This document shows, piece by piece, positions 17,379 to 25,645 of a stretch of DNA of 64,000 nt (positions are counted from its first letter, which is position 1; every line of letters begins with the position of its first letter). The notes under the pieces were generated by a model. That model saw only the letters and a list, made by a program, of their open reading frames with translations. It was not told where the DNA came from and did no database searches. The translations under genes were made by a program, and so were the position numbers. The stretch comes from CAVPTL01 sp963708725 (GTDB lineage Bacteria; Actinomycetota; Thermoleophilia; Gaiellales; JAICJC01): positions 248,001 through 312,000 of the forward strand of contig CAVPTL010000010.1 of the NCBI GenBank assembly GCA_963708725.1, read 5' to 3'.

Positions 17379-17470
17379 TACTTGTTGACGTACACCGCGA
17401 GCGCGAGCAGGGCCAGCAAGACCACAAGGGTCACCAGTGCCCACCATCGCGAAGTCGATACCTTGGCCAT
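17378..17470 (-). CDS. 30-aa single-helix membrane peptide (unknown)
   Basis: Unrecognised. From the ATG at 17470 (GGAGAG 3 nt upstream) the frame gives a basic head MAKVSTSRWW, one strongly hydrophobic helix (ALVTLVVLLALLALAVYV) and NK at the end. Its TAG stop overlaps the GTG of the aldehyde dehydrogenase by 1 nt, the close packing expected of a real gene. It may be a leader peptide that sets dehydrogenase translation, or a true micro-membrane protein. Confidence 0.5.
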   Translation of the reverse strand: MAKVSTSRWWALVTLVVLLALLALAVYVNK

Positions 17471-17502
17471 TTTCTCTCCACCAATCGTTAGCATCGGCAA
17501 GT

Positions 17503-17772
17503 CTACTCGGCGCCCCGCGGGGCTGCGCACCAACACGCGTGGCGGGGCGAGGGATGGTGCTGCCCGGGGTGGCCGCGGTGCGGGTGCCTGGGCCGGGGAT
17601 GGGCAACCATGGCGGCTTCGACCGAGCGGGCGATCGCGGTCACCGGGCTCTGGAAGCGCACCAACAGGCATGCGACCAGGATCAGCGCGACGCACAGCAG
17701 CAGGTACTCGACGCTGGCTTGGGCGCGGTTCACGGTCGAAACCCTACGGAGCAAGCCGTCGCGAATGCTCAC
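17503..17772 (-). CDS. Flp/TadE-like small pilin-type membrane protein
   Basis: The 89-aa protein starts with a basic leader and NRAQASVEYLLLCVALILVA, resembling the class III prepilin site (Gly or Ala before Gln/Ala-x-SVEY) and its hydrophobic assembly helix. The C-terminal half is rich in His, Pro and Arg (RPRHPHRGHPGQHH) and looks non-pilin, perhaps metal-binding or poorly folded. It lies 18 nt after tadC and ends the pilus operon. It is better described as pilin-like than as the main pilin; a canonical Flp pilin is at 28163-28372. Confidence 0.55.
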   Translation of the reverse strand: MSIRDGLLRRVSTVNRAQASVEYLLLCVALILVACLLVRFQSPVTAIARSVEAAMVAHPRPRHPHRGHPGQHHPSPRHACWCAAPRGAE

Positions 17773-17790
17773 GGCGGAGTGACGAATCCG

Positions 17791-18693
17791 TCACCACCCT
17801 GCACCGCCGAAGGCACCGGCGACCGACAGCGCCACCGCCGCCAGAAGCGGCGTGAGCGCGGCCGGAACCAGCACGAACACGACCACCACCAACACCTTTG
17901 GTCCGGCTGCAGCGGCCCGCTCCTGCACCATACGGCCACGGTCGGCTCGAGCCCGGCGGGCCTGCGATTCGAGCGTCTCGGCCAGCGGAACCCCCAGCCG
18001 GTCTGAGAGGGACACGGCCATGGCCAGGGCCGCGAGCGACTGCGAGTCGGTTCGAACCGCGGCGGCGCGCAGCTCCTCGCGGCGCGGGCGCCCGAACGCG
18101 ATATTTGCCTGGACGAGTTCGAGTTCATCCCGAAGCGGCCCTTGGCTGGCCTGAGTGGCACCCCGAAGCGCGGCATCCAGGTCGATCCCCGCCGCGACCG
18201 TCGCGGCAACCAGATCGAGCGCCAGCGGTGCTCGCCGTTCGATCAGCTCGCGGCGGCGGGCCGCCGCGGCCCGCAGCCAGAGATCGGGATATGCGAAGCC
18301 GAATCCGGCCAGCGCGACCGCGGAGACGAGGCCGAAGGCTCCACCAATGACGACCGCCCCCAGGAGTGCGACCAGGCAAAATGCCGCGGCCGCACCCATC
18401 CGAAACGCGCCCACATCTGACTCGGCCAGTCCGGTAGCGGCCGCACCGCGGACGATCACTTCGCCGCCGGCCGCCCACGGCGGCGTCCAGGCCCGGATAC
18501 CGGCCGGCAGTAGCCGGCCGACACTCACCAACACGCGACCGCGGGGCGGCGCCACCCCCGCGACGCCTCCGATCGACCGCCCTGCCCTCACCGATCGAAT
18601 GGCGTTCGCGACGCATCCGAGAGCAGCCAGCAGAGCGAGGAGACCGATCAGGGGTCGACACTCGCGATCTTGGCGATCAGCACGTGCCCGCAC
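17791..18693 (-). CDS. tadC: TadC-like type II/Flp pilus inner-membrane platform protein
   Basis: Membrane platform protein (GspF-like) of the Tad pilus machine. It has hydrophobic segments at the N-terminus, a central pair around AAAAFCLVALLGAVVIGGAFGL-type helices, the cytoplasmic T2SSF helical domain (about residues 150-260) and two C-terminal helices. The start is uncertain: no ATG is available near the tadB end. GTG at 18693 (overlapping tadB by 46 nt) is the nearest accepted codon, and a CTG at the operon junction is also possible. It is translated after tadB in the same operon. Confidence 0.78.
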   Translation of the reverse strand: MRARADRQDRECRPLIGLLALLAALGCVANAIRSVRAGRSIGGVAGVAPPRGRVLVSVGRLLPAGIRAWTPPWAAGGEVIVRGAAATGLAESDVGAFRMGAAAAFCLVALLGAVVIGGAFGLVSAVALAGFGFAYPDLWLRAAAARRRELIERRAPLALDLVAATVAAGIDLDAALRGATQASQGPLRDELELVQANIAFGRPRREELRAAAVRTDSQSLAALAMAVSLSDRLGVPLAETLESQARRARADRGRMVQERAAAAGPKVLVVVVFVLVPAALTPLLAAVALSVAGAFGGAGW

Positions 18694-19235
18694 AGGACGA
18701 GCACCGCCGAGACCGCCATCGCAGCCCACCCCAGCGGCGAGCGAACCAGCGCGTCGAGTGCCGGGCGGTCGAGCAGCCACAGCGCTCCCAACCCGGCCAG
18801 CGGCATCCCCGATACCAGCCTGCCCGTCGCACGCGCCTGGGCGGTGGCCACCGCCGCGGATCGTCGCAGAGCCGCGCGTTCATGCAGCGCCTCGGCGAGG
18901 CCCTCAAACAGCGCGGCGACGTCTCCGCCAAAGCGGGCATGGAGATCCGTCGCCGTCGCCATCAAACGGATGTCCTCGCCGCCGCCAACGAGCTCCAGGG
19001 CTTGGGCCGGCGACGCCCCGAGGTCAAGCGCAACTCCGGCCGATCGCATCTGTCCGGCGCTTGGCTCGGGTAGATCGGCGGCACTCTCTGCGATCGCCTG
19101 GCGCAGTGACCGGCCGGCGCGCACATGGGCGGCGAGCACCTGCATCACCATCGGCAGCTGAGACTCGATCCGCCGAGCGCGCCGCCTCGACCGCACGCGG
19201 CCGATCGCCTCGGCCGGCGTCAGCCGGCCGAGCAT
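18648..19235 (-). CDS. tadB: TadB-like Flp pilus platform protein (short form)
   Basis: Second GspF-type platform protein. The 195-aa product carries the cytoplasmic helical T2SSF domain (MQVLAAHVRAGRSLRQAIAE and DLHARFGGDVAALFEGLAEA) and two C-terminal membrane helices. The usual N-terminal membrane part of about 90 residues is missing, so it is shorter than typical TadB. The ATG at 19235 overlaps cpaF by 16 nt. Confidence 0.8.
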   Translation of the reverse strand: MLGRLTPAEAIGRVRSRRRARRIESQLPMVMQVLAAHVRAGRSLRQAIAESAADLPEPSAGQMRSAGVALDLGASPAQALELVGGGEDIRLMATATDLHARFGGDVAALFEGLAEALHERAALRRSAAVATAQARATGRLVSGMPLAGLGALWLLDRPALDALVRSPLGWAAMAVSAVLVLCGHVLIAKIASVDP

Positions 19236-20380
19236 CGCCCCTCCTCCAACACCGACAGCAACCGTGAGTCGAGCGCCGGCGTACCGCCACCGACCCGGTC
19301 GCAGCCGGCCGCACCGACGACGTACCGGCGGCCCGCACCGTCACGGGCAACGTGCACGATCACGTCGATCGCCCTGCGCACGTGCTCGCGCACCGCGGAA
19401 TGCGGCAATTCGAGCCCGGCCATCAGCACCATCATCTCGATCCGTCGCAACGCCTGCTCGGGCGACCCGGCGTGGACGGTCGTGAGCGAGCCGTCGTGGC
19501 CGGTGTTCATCGCCTGGAGCATGTCCAGCGCCTCGGCACCTCGGACCTCACCCACGATGATCCGATCGGGGCGCATCCGAAGCGCGTTTCGTACGAGCGC
19601 TCGCAACGGCACCTCGCCCTTGCCCTCGAGGTTCGGGGGCCTCGACTCGAGCCGGGCGATGTGTGGCAGCGGCAGCCGCAACTCGGCGGCGTCCTCGACG
19701 GTCACGATCCGTTCGCGCGGATCGATACAGGCGGCCAGAGCATTCAGAAACGTGGTCTTGCCAGAGCCGGTCCCGCCGCACACGGCGATGTTGAGCCTGG
19801 CCTTCACGGCCGAGCGCAGCAGCTCGGCCAGATCGGCGTCAAGGCTCCCCAGGGCGACCATCCGATCGAGTGTGAGCTGACGGTCGGGGAAGCGCCGGAT
19901 CGTGAGCAGCGGCCCGTCAACGGCCAGGGGCGAGAGAACTGCATTGACGCGACTGCCATCCCGCAGCCGGGCGTCGACCATCGGACTCGACTCATCGACC
20001 CGCCGGCCGACCGCGCCCACGATCCGGTCGATCACGTCGCGCAGATGCGCGGTGTCGCGGAAGCGAACCGACTCGCGCACGAGTTTCCCGCCGCGCTCGG
20101 CGTACACCGCTTCGCAGCCGTTGACGATCACCTCGGTCACGGCCGGGTCGGTAAGCAGACTGTCGAGCGGCCCGAACCCCAGCGTGTCGTCGATCACCGC
20201 GGCCACCAGCCGATCGATGTCGGCCGCCGACAACGCGACCCGATCCGACTGGATGATTTCCCTCAGGCGGCGGTCGGCGAGTTCCCGCAGTGCGTGAGCG
20301 TTGCCAGGAGCCTCGGCCAGCAGTTCACGGCGGATCCGGTCGCGGTAGTCGTCTGACAACCGTTCGAGCGGTGTGTTCAC
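19220..20380 (-). CDS. cpaF: CpaF/TadA secretion ATPase of the Flp pilus
   Basis: Hexameric motor that drives pilin assembly. The 386-aa protein has an N-terminal helical domain, the conserved GFGPLDSLLTDPAVTEVIVNG segment in two parts, Walker A GGTGSGKTTFLNAL, the Asp box VTVEDAAEL, Walker B DRIIVGEVRG and the His box TGHDGSLTTVHA. The GTG at 20380 overlaps the stop of the CpaE-like gene as GTGA. All catalytic motifs are complete, so the system is probably functional. Confidence 0.93.
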   Translation of the reverse strand: MNTPLERLSDDYRDRIRRELLAEAPGNAHALRELADRRLREIIQSDRVALSAADIDRLVAAVIDDTLGFGPLDSLLTDPAVTEVIVNGCEAVYAERGGKLVRESVRFRDTAHLRDVIDRIVGAVGRRVDESSPMVDARLRDGSRVNAVLSPLAVDGPLLTIRRFPDRQLTLDRMVALGSLDADLAELLRSAVKARLNIAVCGGTGSGKTTFLNALAACIDPRERIVTVEDAAELRLPLPHIARLESRPPNLEGKGEVPLRALVRNALRMRPDRIIVGEVRGAEALDMLQAMNTGHDGSLTTVHAGSPEQALRRIEMMVLMAGLELPHSAVREHVRRAIDVIVHVARDGAGRRYVVGAAGCDRVGGGTPALDSRLLSVLEEGRCSAG

Positions 20381-21471
20381 GCAACGACACCGGTCTCGGC
20401 CGCCAGCGAGCGGAGCACGCCGAAGGGGCTTCCCACCGGCCATTCGGCCAGGTCGATACCCGCGTTCGAGTACGCCGCCATGCCGCGCGGACGATCCCGC
20501 ACGACGGCTGCGACCTCACACCCGACCGCCCGCGAGACGGCTCGGAGCGAGAGTTCCGCCCGCCGGTTCCAGCGGTTGACCACAACGCCCGCGGTCTCGA
20601 CCGGCGCGCCCCAGCGCGACGCGGTTGTCAGCAGCGTGCAGGCTGTCATGGTCGTGCGCACGTCCGGGTTCACCACCACCACGATGCGATCGACTCCGAT
20701 GATCGTCTCGCGCGCGATTGCGGCCGTCAGCCGGCCGAGGTCGACCACCCCGGCCGAAACGGTCTCTCTCAGTTCGCGCACCACGGCCGCCCCCAGACCC
20801 ACGCCAACCAACTCGAGAGCGGTGGGATCGGGCGGCGACGCCAGCAGTTGCCCTCTCCCGGCCGGCACCAGCGCCTGCCGAAGTGCCCCGGCCAGCGCTG
20901 GTCCAACCCGTGCGAGATCCACCAGCGACGCCCCCACCGGGCCACTGGCGAGCGCGTTCAGATCGTCCCAGCCGTGGCTCATGTCAACCAGCGCCGCACC
21001 GCTCAGCTGGGCCAGTGCGAGCGCGACCGCGGATGTCCCGACCCCGCCCGAGCCGGCCACCACCCCGGTGATTGAGCCGCGACGCGGCTCAGGGGTGACC
21101 CGTCGCCCCCGTGCCGCGTCGGCTACGGCCTGGATCAAGACACCTGGCGACGGTGGGGCGGCGACCACCGCTCGCACCCCCGCCGCCAGCGCCGATTGAT
21201 AGGTCGCAACGCCCGGATCCGCGGTCAGCGCGATCACGCCCGCATATGGGCAGGCCATCACCAGCTCCGCCGCAATCGCCACCGCGGTTCGATGGGGCTC
21301 ATCGCAAGCCACAAGCACATCGCAGGAGGGCGGCGACGCAAGCACCGCCGCCGGAGCGACGATTCCCAGGGGTTCGAGGCTGGGTGCCCGCTTGAGCATC
21401 TCGATCAGTTGCACCCCGAGGTTTCGATCGGTGGCAACGACCAGACAGCGAGTCGTCCCCACCGCACTCAT
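20377..21471 (-). CDS. CpaE/TadZ-like MinD-family pilus localisation protein with a degenerate P-loop
   Basis: Expected to place the pilus machine in the cell. The 364-aa protein has an N-terminal receiver-like domain (about residues 8-130, CLVVATDRNLGVQLIEML) and a C-terminal MinD/ParA-like domain. The deviant Walker motif, normally KGGVGKT/S, reads SGGVGTS here, so both lysines are lost and ATP turnover is doubtful. The rest of the fold is recognisable (LVDMSHGWDDL, VVVNRWNRR). It overlaps the CpaB-like gene and cpaF by 4 nt each. Confidence 0.78.
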   Translation of the reverse strand: MSAVGTTRCLVVATDRNLGVQLIEMLKRAPSLEPLGIVAPAAVLASPPSCDVLVACDEPHRTAVAIAAELVMACPYAGVIALTADPGVATYQSALAAGVRAVVAAPPSPGVLIQAVADAARGRRVTPEPRRGSITGVVAGSGGVGTSAVALALAQLSGAALVDMSHGWDDLNALASGPVGASLVDLARVGPALAGALRQALVPAGRGQLLASPPDPTALELVGVGLGAAVVRELRETVSAGVVDLGRLTAAIARETIIGVDRIVVVVNPDVRTTMTACTLLTTASRWGAPVETAGVVVNRWNRRAELSLRAVSRAVGCEVAAVVRDRPRGMAAYSNAGIDLAEWPVGSPFGVLRSLAAETGVVA

Positions 21472-22061
21472 CCGACGTCGCCCGGGGAGTGCACCACCAG
21501 CCGCAGATCGCCCACACTTTCGGCCTGGATCGCGGCAGTGACGAGATTTACCGGCAAACGCAGCGTGACCACTGCGGAGGTCGGCGAATGCGTGGCCGAA
21601 AGCACCGTGACATCCGATAACACCACTGCGGTGTGTGGCGGACGACCGGGAGTCGTGAGCAGGAGGTCGCCCTGGACGTCGGACGTGACTCCAGCCGGTA
21701 CGCCCGCGTCGGTATCGACCTTGACCGCCACGTCGACCAACCGTCGGTGGCGAGCCGCCTGGGTGACCTCTGAGTCCATCACCGGGGCGCCCGGCGTAAG
21801 GTCGACAGCTGCCCGCAGGCCGATTGCGTCGGCGGGGCGGCTGAGGGCGTGCCGAAGGGCGGTTGAGTACTCGACCCGGCGCAGCCGCACGTCACCGGAT
21901 CGGATGCCCGCGCCGGCGGCGATCGGCCGCTCGACCACGAGCAGTTCCACGGTACGAACGGCGTGCGTCGTCGTCGACCCACTCGGGAGAAACCACCAGA
22001 TCATCAACACCAGCGCCGCAGCGAGCGCCCAGCCGACACCTCGCCGCTGGTGGCGACTCAC
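21468..22061 (-). CDS. CpaB/RcpC-like SAF-domain pilus protein
   Basis: The 197-aa protein from the GTG at 22061 has one N-terminal membrane helix (GWALAAALVLMIWWFL) and an extracytoplasmic SAF domain (VERPIAAGAGIRSGDVRLRR, DLTPGAPVMDSEV), the layout of CpaB/RcpC in Tad pilus loci. In didermic bacteria CpaB works with the secretin CpaC; no secretin is present, consistent with a single-membrane cell. The start overlaps the upstream stop as GTGA. Confidence 0.75.
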   Translation of the reverse strand: MSRHQRRGVGWALAAALVLMIWWFLPSGSTTTHAVRTVELLVVERPIAAGAGIRSGDVRLRRVEYSTALRHALSRPADAIGLRAAVDLTPGAPVMDSEVTQAARHRRLVDVAVKVDTDAGVPAGVTSDVQGDLLLTTPGRPPHTAVVLSDVTVLSATHSPTSAVVTLRLPVNLVTAAIQAESVGDLRLVVHSPGDVG

Positions 22062-22657
22062 GCGCCCTCCTCTGCACACCGCAAGCACCGGCTCCCCAAT
22101 ACGGGAATGCCGCACCAACCGCACCGGGGGGCCGAGGCCATCACGTCACGAAGCGATTGCAGCGCGTCGCGGGTGAGCAGTGGCGCCACCAGCAACTCGA
22201 CCGCCCAGCGAACCCCAAGGGCGCCGGCCACACCGCTTTCGATGCGCCCCACTCTCGCTCCAGCCGTAGCCAGCTTCTCGGAGATCGCGTCAGCACCACG
22301 GCCCGCGCCGGAGACACCAACCAGGCACACGCTGCGATCCCGCGCAGCGGCGGTGGTAAGCACCAGCGAGCGCAGATCCTGATCACTGGCCACGAACCGC
22401 CGAGTCCTCCAGCGCCGGATTTCCGGTGAGCGCCACGGGCGGGCGGCCGGGGTCACCAGCCACAGCAAGCTCCGCTCCTCGGCTGCGGCGACCAATCCGG
22501 ACAGCTCGGTGTGGCGCCATCCCTGTGCGGTGGCCTCGGCGGTCACGCCGGCAATGAAACGTGCACCGATGCCGGGTAACCGGGCACCGTCGGCCTGCTC
22601 GGTGACTGCGAGATCGCCGGTAACCGCGACCAGCCGGGCGTGAGTCAGTCGAGGCAC
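22058..22657 (-). CDS. Hypothetical protein with C-terminal zinc ribbon, in the pilus operon
   Basis: Not recognised. From the GTG at 22657 (overlapping the kinase stop) the 199-aa product is soluble, with alternating Ala/Leu-rich and Arg-rich segments and a possible Rossmann-like strand CLVGVSGAGRG near the middle. It ends in a four-cysteine ribbon CGWCGIPVLGSRCLRC. It sits between the histidine kinase and the CpaB-like gene, so a regulatory or assembly role in piliation is an inference from position only. Confidence 0.6.
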   Translation of the reverse strand: MPRLTHARLVAVTGDLAVTEQADGARLPGIGARFIAGVTAEATAQGWRHTELSGLVAAAEERSLLWLVTPAARPWRSPEIRRWRTRRFVASDQDLRSLVLTTAAARDRSVCLVGVSGAGRGADAISEKLATAGARVGRIESGVAGALGVRWAVELLVAPLLTRDALQSLRDVMASAPRCGWCGIPVLGSRCLRCAEEGA

Positions 22658-23448
22658 TCGGCCTGATCCTCGTCGCAGACGGGAAGGCGCACGGTAAAGC
22701 ACGTGCCACGGCCCAGCGTGCTGCGCACGTCGATGGTGCCGCCGTGCGCTTCGGCGAGATCGCGGGCGACCGCAAGCCCCAGGCCGATACCCGGCTCAGA
22801 GCGCCCCGGGACCTGAAAGAACTCATCGAACACATACGGCAGATCACTCTCGGCGATGCCGCGGCCCCGGTCTTCGATCGCGACCGCGACCTCACCACCT
22901 CGCAGCTCTCCGGTCACGGTCACAGCGGTCTCGGGTGGCCCGTACTTGATGCCGTTGGTAAGCAGGTTGGCGAAGATCTGGCGCACGCGATTCTGATCTC
23001 CGCGAACGAACGGGCTCTCCCCGTCCCAGTGCAGTTCGAGCCTCACTCGACGCCCGTCGGCAACCGTCTGAAGCCGCTCGACGACCTCGTCCAGACAGTC
23101 TCGCAACCGGAATGTCTCGGGGCAGACGCGGAGTTCGCCGGACCGCGAGCGAGACAGCTCGAGCAGGTCCTCGACCAGGTAGGCGAGCCGCTCGCACTCG
23201 CCGTTGATGACGTCCAACTTGGCGAGCAGATCGGAGTCGGTCTGCGTCCTGCCGAGCGTGTACACGTATCCCTTGATCACCGTGATCGGAGTGCGCAGCT
23301 CATGGCTCACGCGGCCGATGAAGCGGGCACGGGCGTGACCCTCGAGCGCGAGTTCTTCGGCCATCGCAGCAAGCCGGGCTTCGAGCCGGCCGATCTCAGC
23401 TTCGCGCCGCGAGAACAATCGGGCGCGCATTGTGGAGCCATCACGCAT
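22645..23448 (-). CDS. Soluble two-component sensor histidine kinase
   Basis: The 267-aa protein has no membrane segment and no recognisable sensor domain. After a short N-terminal coiled coil (EAEIGRLEARLAAMAEELAL) come the HisKA H-box FIGRVSHELRTPITVIKGY and the HATPase domain with N-box NLLTNGIKYGP, G1 DRGRGI and G2 GIGLGLAVARDLAEAHGG. ATG at 23448 lies 7 nt after the regulator stop. Its cue may come from a partner protein. It is the second gene of an operon that continues into the Tad pilus genes. Confidence 0.88.
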   Translation of the reverse strand: MRDGSTMRARLFSRREAEIGRLEARLAAMAEELALEGHARARFIGRVSHELRTPITVIKGYVYTLGRTQTDSDLLAKLDVINGECERLAYLVEDLLELSRSRSGELRVCPETFRLRDCLDEVVERLQTVADGRRVRLELHWDGESPFVRGDQNRVRQIFANLLTNGIKYGPPETAVTVTGELRGGEVAVAIEDRGRGIAESDLPYVFDEFFQVPGRSEPGIGLGLAVARDLAEAHGGTIDVRSTLGRGTCFTVRLPVCDEDQAECLD

Positions 23449-23455
23449 GTGCGGA

Positions 23456-24163
23456 CTACTCCGGCTTATAGAGGCGGTAGCCGACACCCCACACGTTCAC
23501 GATCCACTCGTGCTCGGAGTGCGCCGCAAGCTTCTGTCGCAGGCGGCTGGCGTGCGAGTCGAGCGTGCGCGTCCTTCCCGGAGACCGAAAGCCCCACACG
23601 GTCTCGAGCAGCTCGGCCTTCGAGAACACTCGCTCGGGGTCAACCACCAGCTTGGCGAGCAGTTCGAACTCCTTGGCGGACAGCCCGACCTTCATCCCGC
23701 CGACAGTCACGTCGCGCGAGAGCGTATTGACGACCAGGTCTCGAACCTGATGGACATGGCGGTCACGCACCCGCGTCGCGCGGCTTTGCACGGCCGCGAT
23801 CCGGGCGACGAGCTCGGGATAGTGAAACGGCTTCGTCACATAGTCGTCCGCACCCCGGGTGAGGCCCCGGACGCGGTCGGTGTACTCAACCTTGGCGGAA
23901 ATCATGATGATCGGGACGTCTGGATCCCAACCATCGGTCACCGGGTGCGCAGACCGGATCCGCCGGCACAGCTCATAGCCACTCATATCCGGCAGCACCA
24001 CGTCGAGCAAGATCACGTTGGGCCGCGACTTCTTCAGCACCTCGATGGCGTCTGTGCCGTTTTCGGCGATCAAGACGGTGTAGTCGTCAGCCCGCAGGTT
24101 TTCGACCAAGAACTCGACGATTCGCGGCTCGTCGTCGATCACGAGCACGGTTGATCCGGACAC
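23456..24163 (-). CDS. OmpR/PhoB-family response regulator
   Basis: The 235-aa protein has a receiver domain (residues 5-125; acidic pair DDE, phospho-acceptor Asp in LLDVVLPDMSG, switch Ser in MISAK, Lys in TKPFHYPEL) and a C-terminal winged helix (about 135-235; KEFELLAKLVVDPERVFSKA, WGVGYRLY). It is the first gene of the kinase-pilus operon, so it probably controls pilus genes, including its own promoter. Confidence 0.93.
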   Translation of the reverse strand: MSGSTVLVIDDEPRIVEFLVENLRADDYTVLIAENGTDAIEVLKKSRPNVILLDVVLPDMSGYELCRRIRSAHPVTDGWDPDVPIIMISAKVEYTDRVRGLTRGADDYVTKPFHYPELVARIAAVQSRATRVRDRHVHQVRDLVVNTLSRDVTVGGMKVGLSAKEFELLAKLVVDPERVFSKAELLETVWGFRSPGRTRTLDSHASRLRQKLAAHSEHEWIVNVWGVGYRLYKPE

Positions 24164-24186
24164 GTTGGATAGCTCCTTGACTCATG

Positions 24187-24315
24187 GCCGCTGGCGAATG
24201 CGTGGGCGTCAGCGGCGCTCGTTTAGCACCTCCCAACCTCGGCTTACCGAGGCACGCTGCCAACGTACAAGCAGTCAGAGCAAAAGACTATACTCGCAAG
24301 TCCACTATTTCAAAA
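24187..24315 (-). promoter_or_regulatory. Promoter and structured leader of the two-component/pilus operon
   Basis: On the minus strand TTTTGA (24310-24315), a 17-nt spacer and TATAGT (24287-24292) form a good sigma70 promoter, with the start near 24280 and a leader of about 117 nt. The leader holds two hairpins: CCTCGG/CCGAGG with a 4-nt loop (24237-24252) and GCCGCTG/CAGCGGC (24187-24216). A dyad CAAAAC/GTTTTG (24311-24328) covers the -35 and could be an operator. This is the most AT-rich patch in the area. Confidence 0.55.
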
Positions 24316-24374
24316 CTGTAACGTTTTGCAGTAGATTCGAGTGGCTCGGCCGCCCAATTCGTGGTACGGCGCGG

Positions 24375-24716
24375 CTAGCGCTCGATCACGAGGTGGTCGC
24401 CGACCTTGACCCCGGCGCGATCGATCGCGCCAACCGGCAACTCCAGCGCAACCTTGGCCCCCCAGCACATCGACACGCGCCACGGCCCGATGCCATGCAC
24501 GAGCTTCAGCACCCGCCCGCCGGCGTCGGCGTAGACGACGTCGATCGCAAACCGCATGAAAAACATGTGGATCGAGTTCGTGGGCTGAATCCACATGCCC
24601 TCGTCGTCCCCGAGCGACGAGCGACCGAGCAGGCCCTTCGTGCGCGTCCACATGCTGACCGCAAGCACCGCGTCCTCGCACACCACGGCGCCGCCTTCGA
24701 GTCGGATCCTCGCCAT
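24375..24716 (-). CDS. DUF192 family protein
   Basis: The 113-aa protein matches the DUF192 fold: an early strand, TRTKGLLGRSSLGDDEGMWI, then NSIHMFFMRFAIDVVYAD and a C-terminal VGAIDRAGVKVGDHLVI. The family is widespread, small and without a settled function. No signal peptide is visible here. It is divergent from the gene at 24734 and followed by the promoter region of the two-component operon. Confidence 0.85.
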   Translation of the reverse strand: MARIRLEGGAVVCEDAVLAVSMWTRTKGLLGRSSLGDDEGMWIQPTNSIHMFFMRFAIDVVYADAGGRVLKLVHGIGPWRVSMCWGAKVALELPVGAIDRAGVKVGDHLVIER

Positions 24717-24720
24717 TACC

Positions 24721-24726
24721 TAGACT
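24721..24726 (+). promoter_or_regulatory. -10 box for leaderless gene at 24734
   Basis: TAGACT followed by 7 nt (CCCCGGC) and the ATG at 24734; there is no ribosome site between. Confidence 0.5.
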
Positions 24727-24733
24727 CCCCGGC

Positions 24734-25195
24734 ATGGAGCACCGAAGCTCGGACTACGTCTCCGGCGACGATTTCGTCGTCGAGTTTCTCGACTACCGGT
24801 ACGGGTTCTCGCGATTCGACTTCGAACAGCGGGTCACGGCCGCCGCGGCTCGGCTCGAGCTGGTGCCCCAACGGGAGTTGGAGCCCGCGGAGGTCACCGA
24901 CCTGGTGACGTTGGCCGCCACGGGATCCATCGAGCAGCCCCTGAGCCGCCTGGGTGCATACCTCAACGTGCACCTCGCCGAGATCGACGGGCTGCACCCG
25001 GAGCCGATTAGCTACTGGCTGCGGAAGCTGATTTTTCGGGGAGCCTGGCTGGACCATCGCGTCAAGACCGGCATGCTCGATGTGAGCTTCGATCAGGAGT
25101 CGGGCAATTTCGGCTACCGCATGCCCACCGACACATCGCCACTGGTCGAGCTCGCCCCCGTGCCGTCCTGGGCGGCACTCAGATATCCAGGCTAG
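24734..25195 (+). CDS. Conserved-looking hypothetical protein, 153 aa
   Basis: Not recognised. A soluble, acidic protein rich in Leu and Glu, with probable helical segments (FEQRVTAAAARLELVPQREL and ISYWLRKLIFRGAWLDHRV) and no membrane helix or metal motif. Codon usage matches its neighbours. The start is fixed by the leaderless promoter. The last 17 nt overlap the 3' end of the FHA gene on the other strand. Confidence 0.65.
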   Translation: MEHRSSDYVSGDDFVVEFLDYRYGFSRFDFEQRVTAAAARLELVPQRELEPAEVTDLVTLAATGSIEQPLSRLGAYLNVHLAEIDGLHPEPISYWLRKLIFRGAWLDHRVKTGMLDVSFDQESGNFGYRMPTDTSPLVELAPVPSWAALRYPG

Positions 25196-25574
25196 CGGCG
25201 GCGCCGACGAACACCAGCAGGTGCGGGCCGATCTGGACCCGGTCGCCGTCCTCGAGCAGCTGCTGCTCGATCCTGACGCCATTCACAAAGGTTCCGTTCA
25301 GGCTGCCCTCGTCCTCGATCACGGCGCCAATCGGCTCACGCCGCACGGTGGCGTGACGCGACGACACGGTCGGGCCGGCAAGCATCACGTCGTTCTGATC
25401 GTTTCGACCGATCTTCATCAGCCGATGCTCGAGCGGAAACACCTGTTCCTCGCCGTTCTTGGGCCGCCACACCAGGGCGGGCTGATCGACGGAAACCCGA
25501 TTGCCTTCCGCAGGCGGCGTGTCGAGCGGACCCAGGATTCGGGTGTAGGTCACATCATCATCTTCATCAGACAC
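25179..25574 (-). CDS. FHA-domain protein
   Basis: The 131-aa protein is mostly one forkhead-associated domain (about residues 45-128), a phosphothreonine-binding module. Key residues are present: KIGRNDQNDVML, SSRHATVRR and NGTFVNG. The N-terminal 40 residues are acidic and contain a Thr that could be phosphorylated. The GTG at 25574 has GGAGGAG 8 nt upstream and is preferred over the longer frame. No Ser/Thr kinase gene lies in the window. Confidence 0.88.
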   Translation of the reverse strand: MSDEDDDVTYTRILGPLDTPPAEGNRVSVDQPALVWRPKNGEEQVFPLEHRLMKIGRNDQNDVMLAGPTVSSRHATVRREPIGAVIEDEGSLNGTFVNGVRIEQQLLEDGDRVQIGPHLLVFVGAAASLDI

Positions 25575-25633
25575 GCAGACAGCTCCTCCGAAGGTGGACA
25601 CATCGAGGGTAGCAGCGCATCCGGACGATGGCA

Positions 25634-25639
25634 TAGAAT
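25634..25639 (+). promoter_or_regulatory. -10 box for leaderless gene at 25646
   Basis: TAGAAT followed by 6 nt and the GTG at 25646. Confidence 0.45.
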
Positions 25640-25645
25640 CACCGC

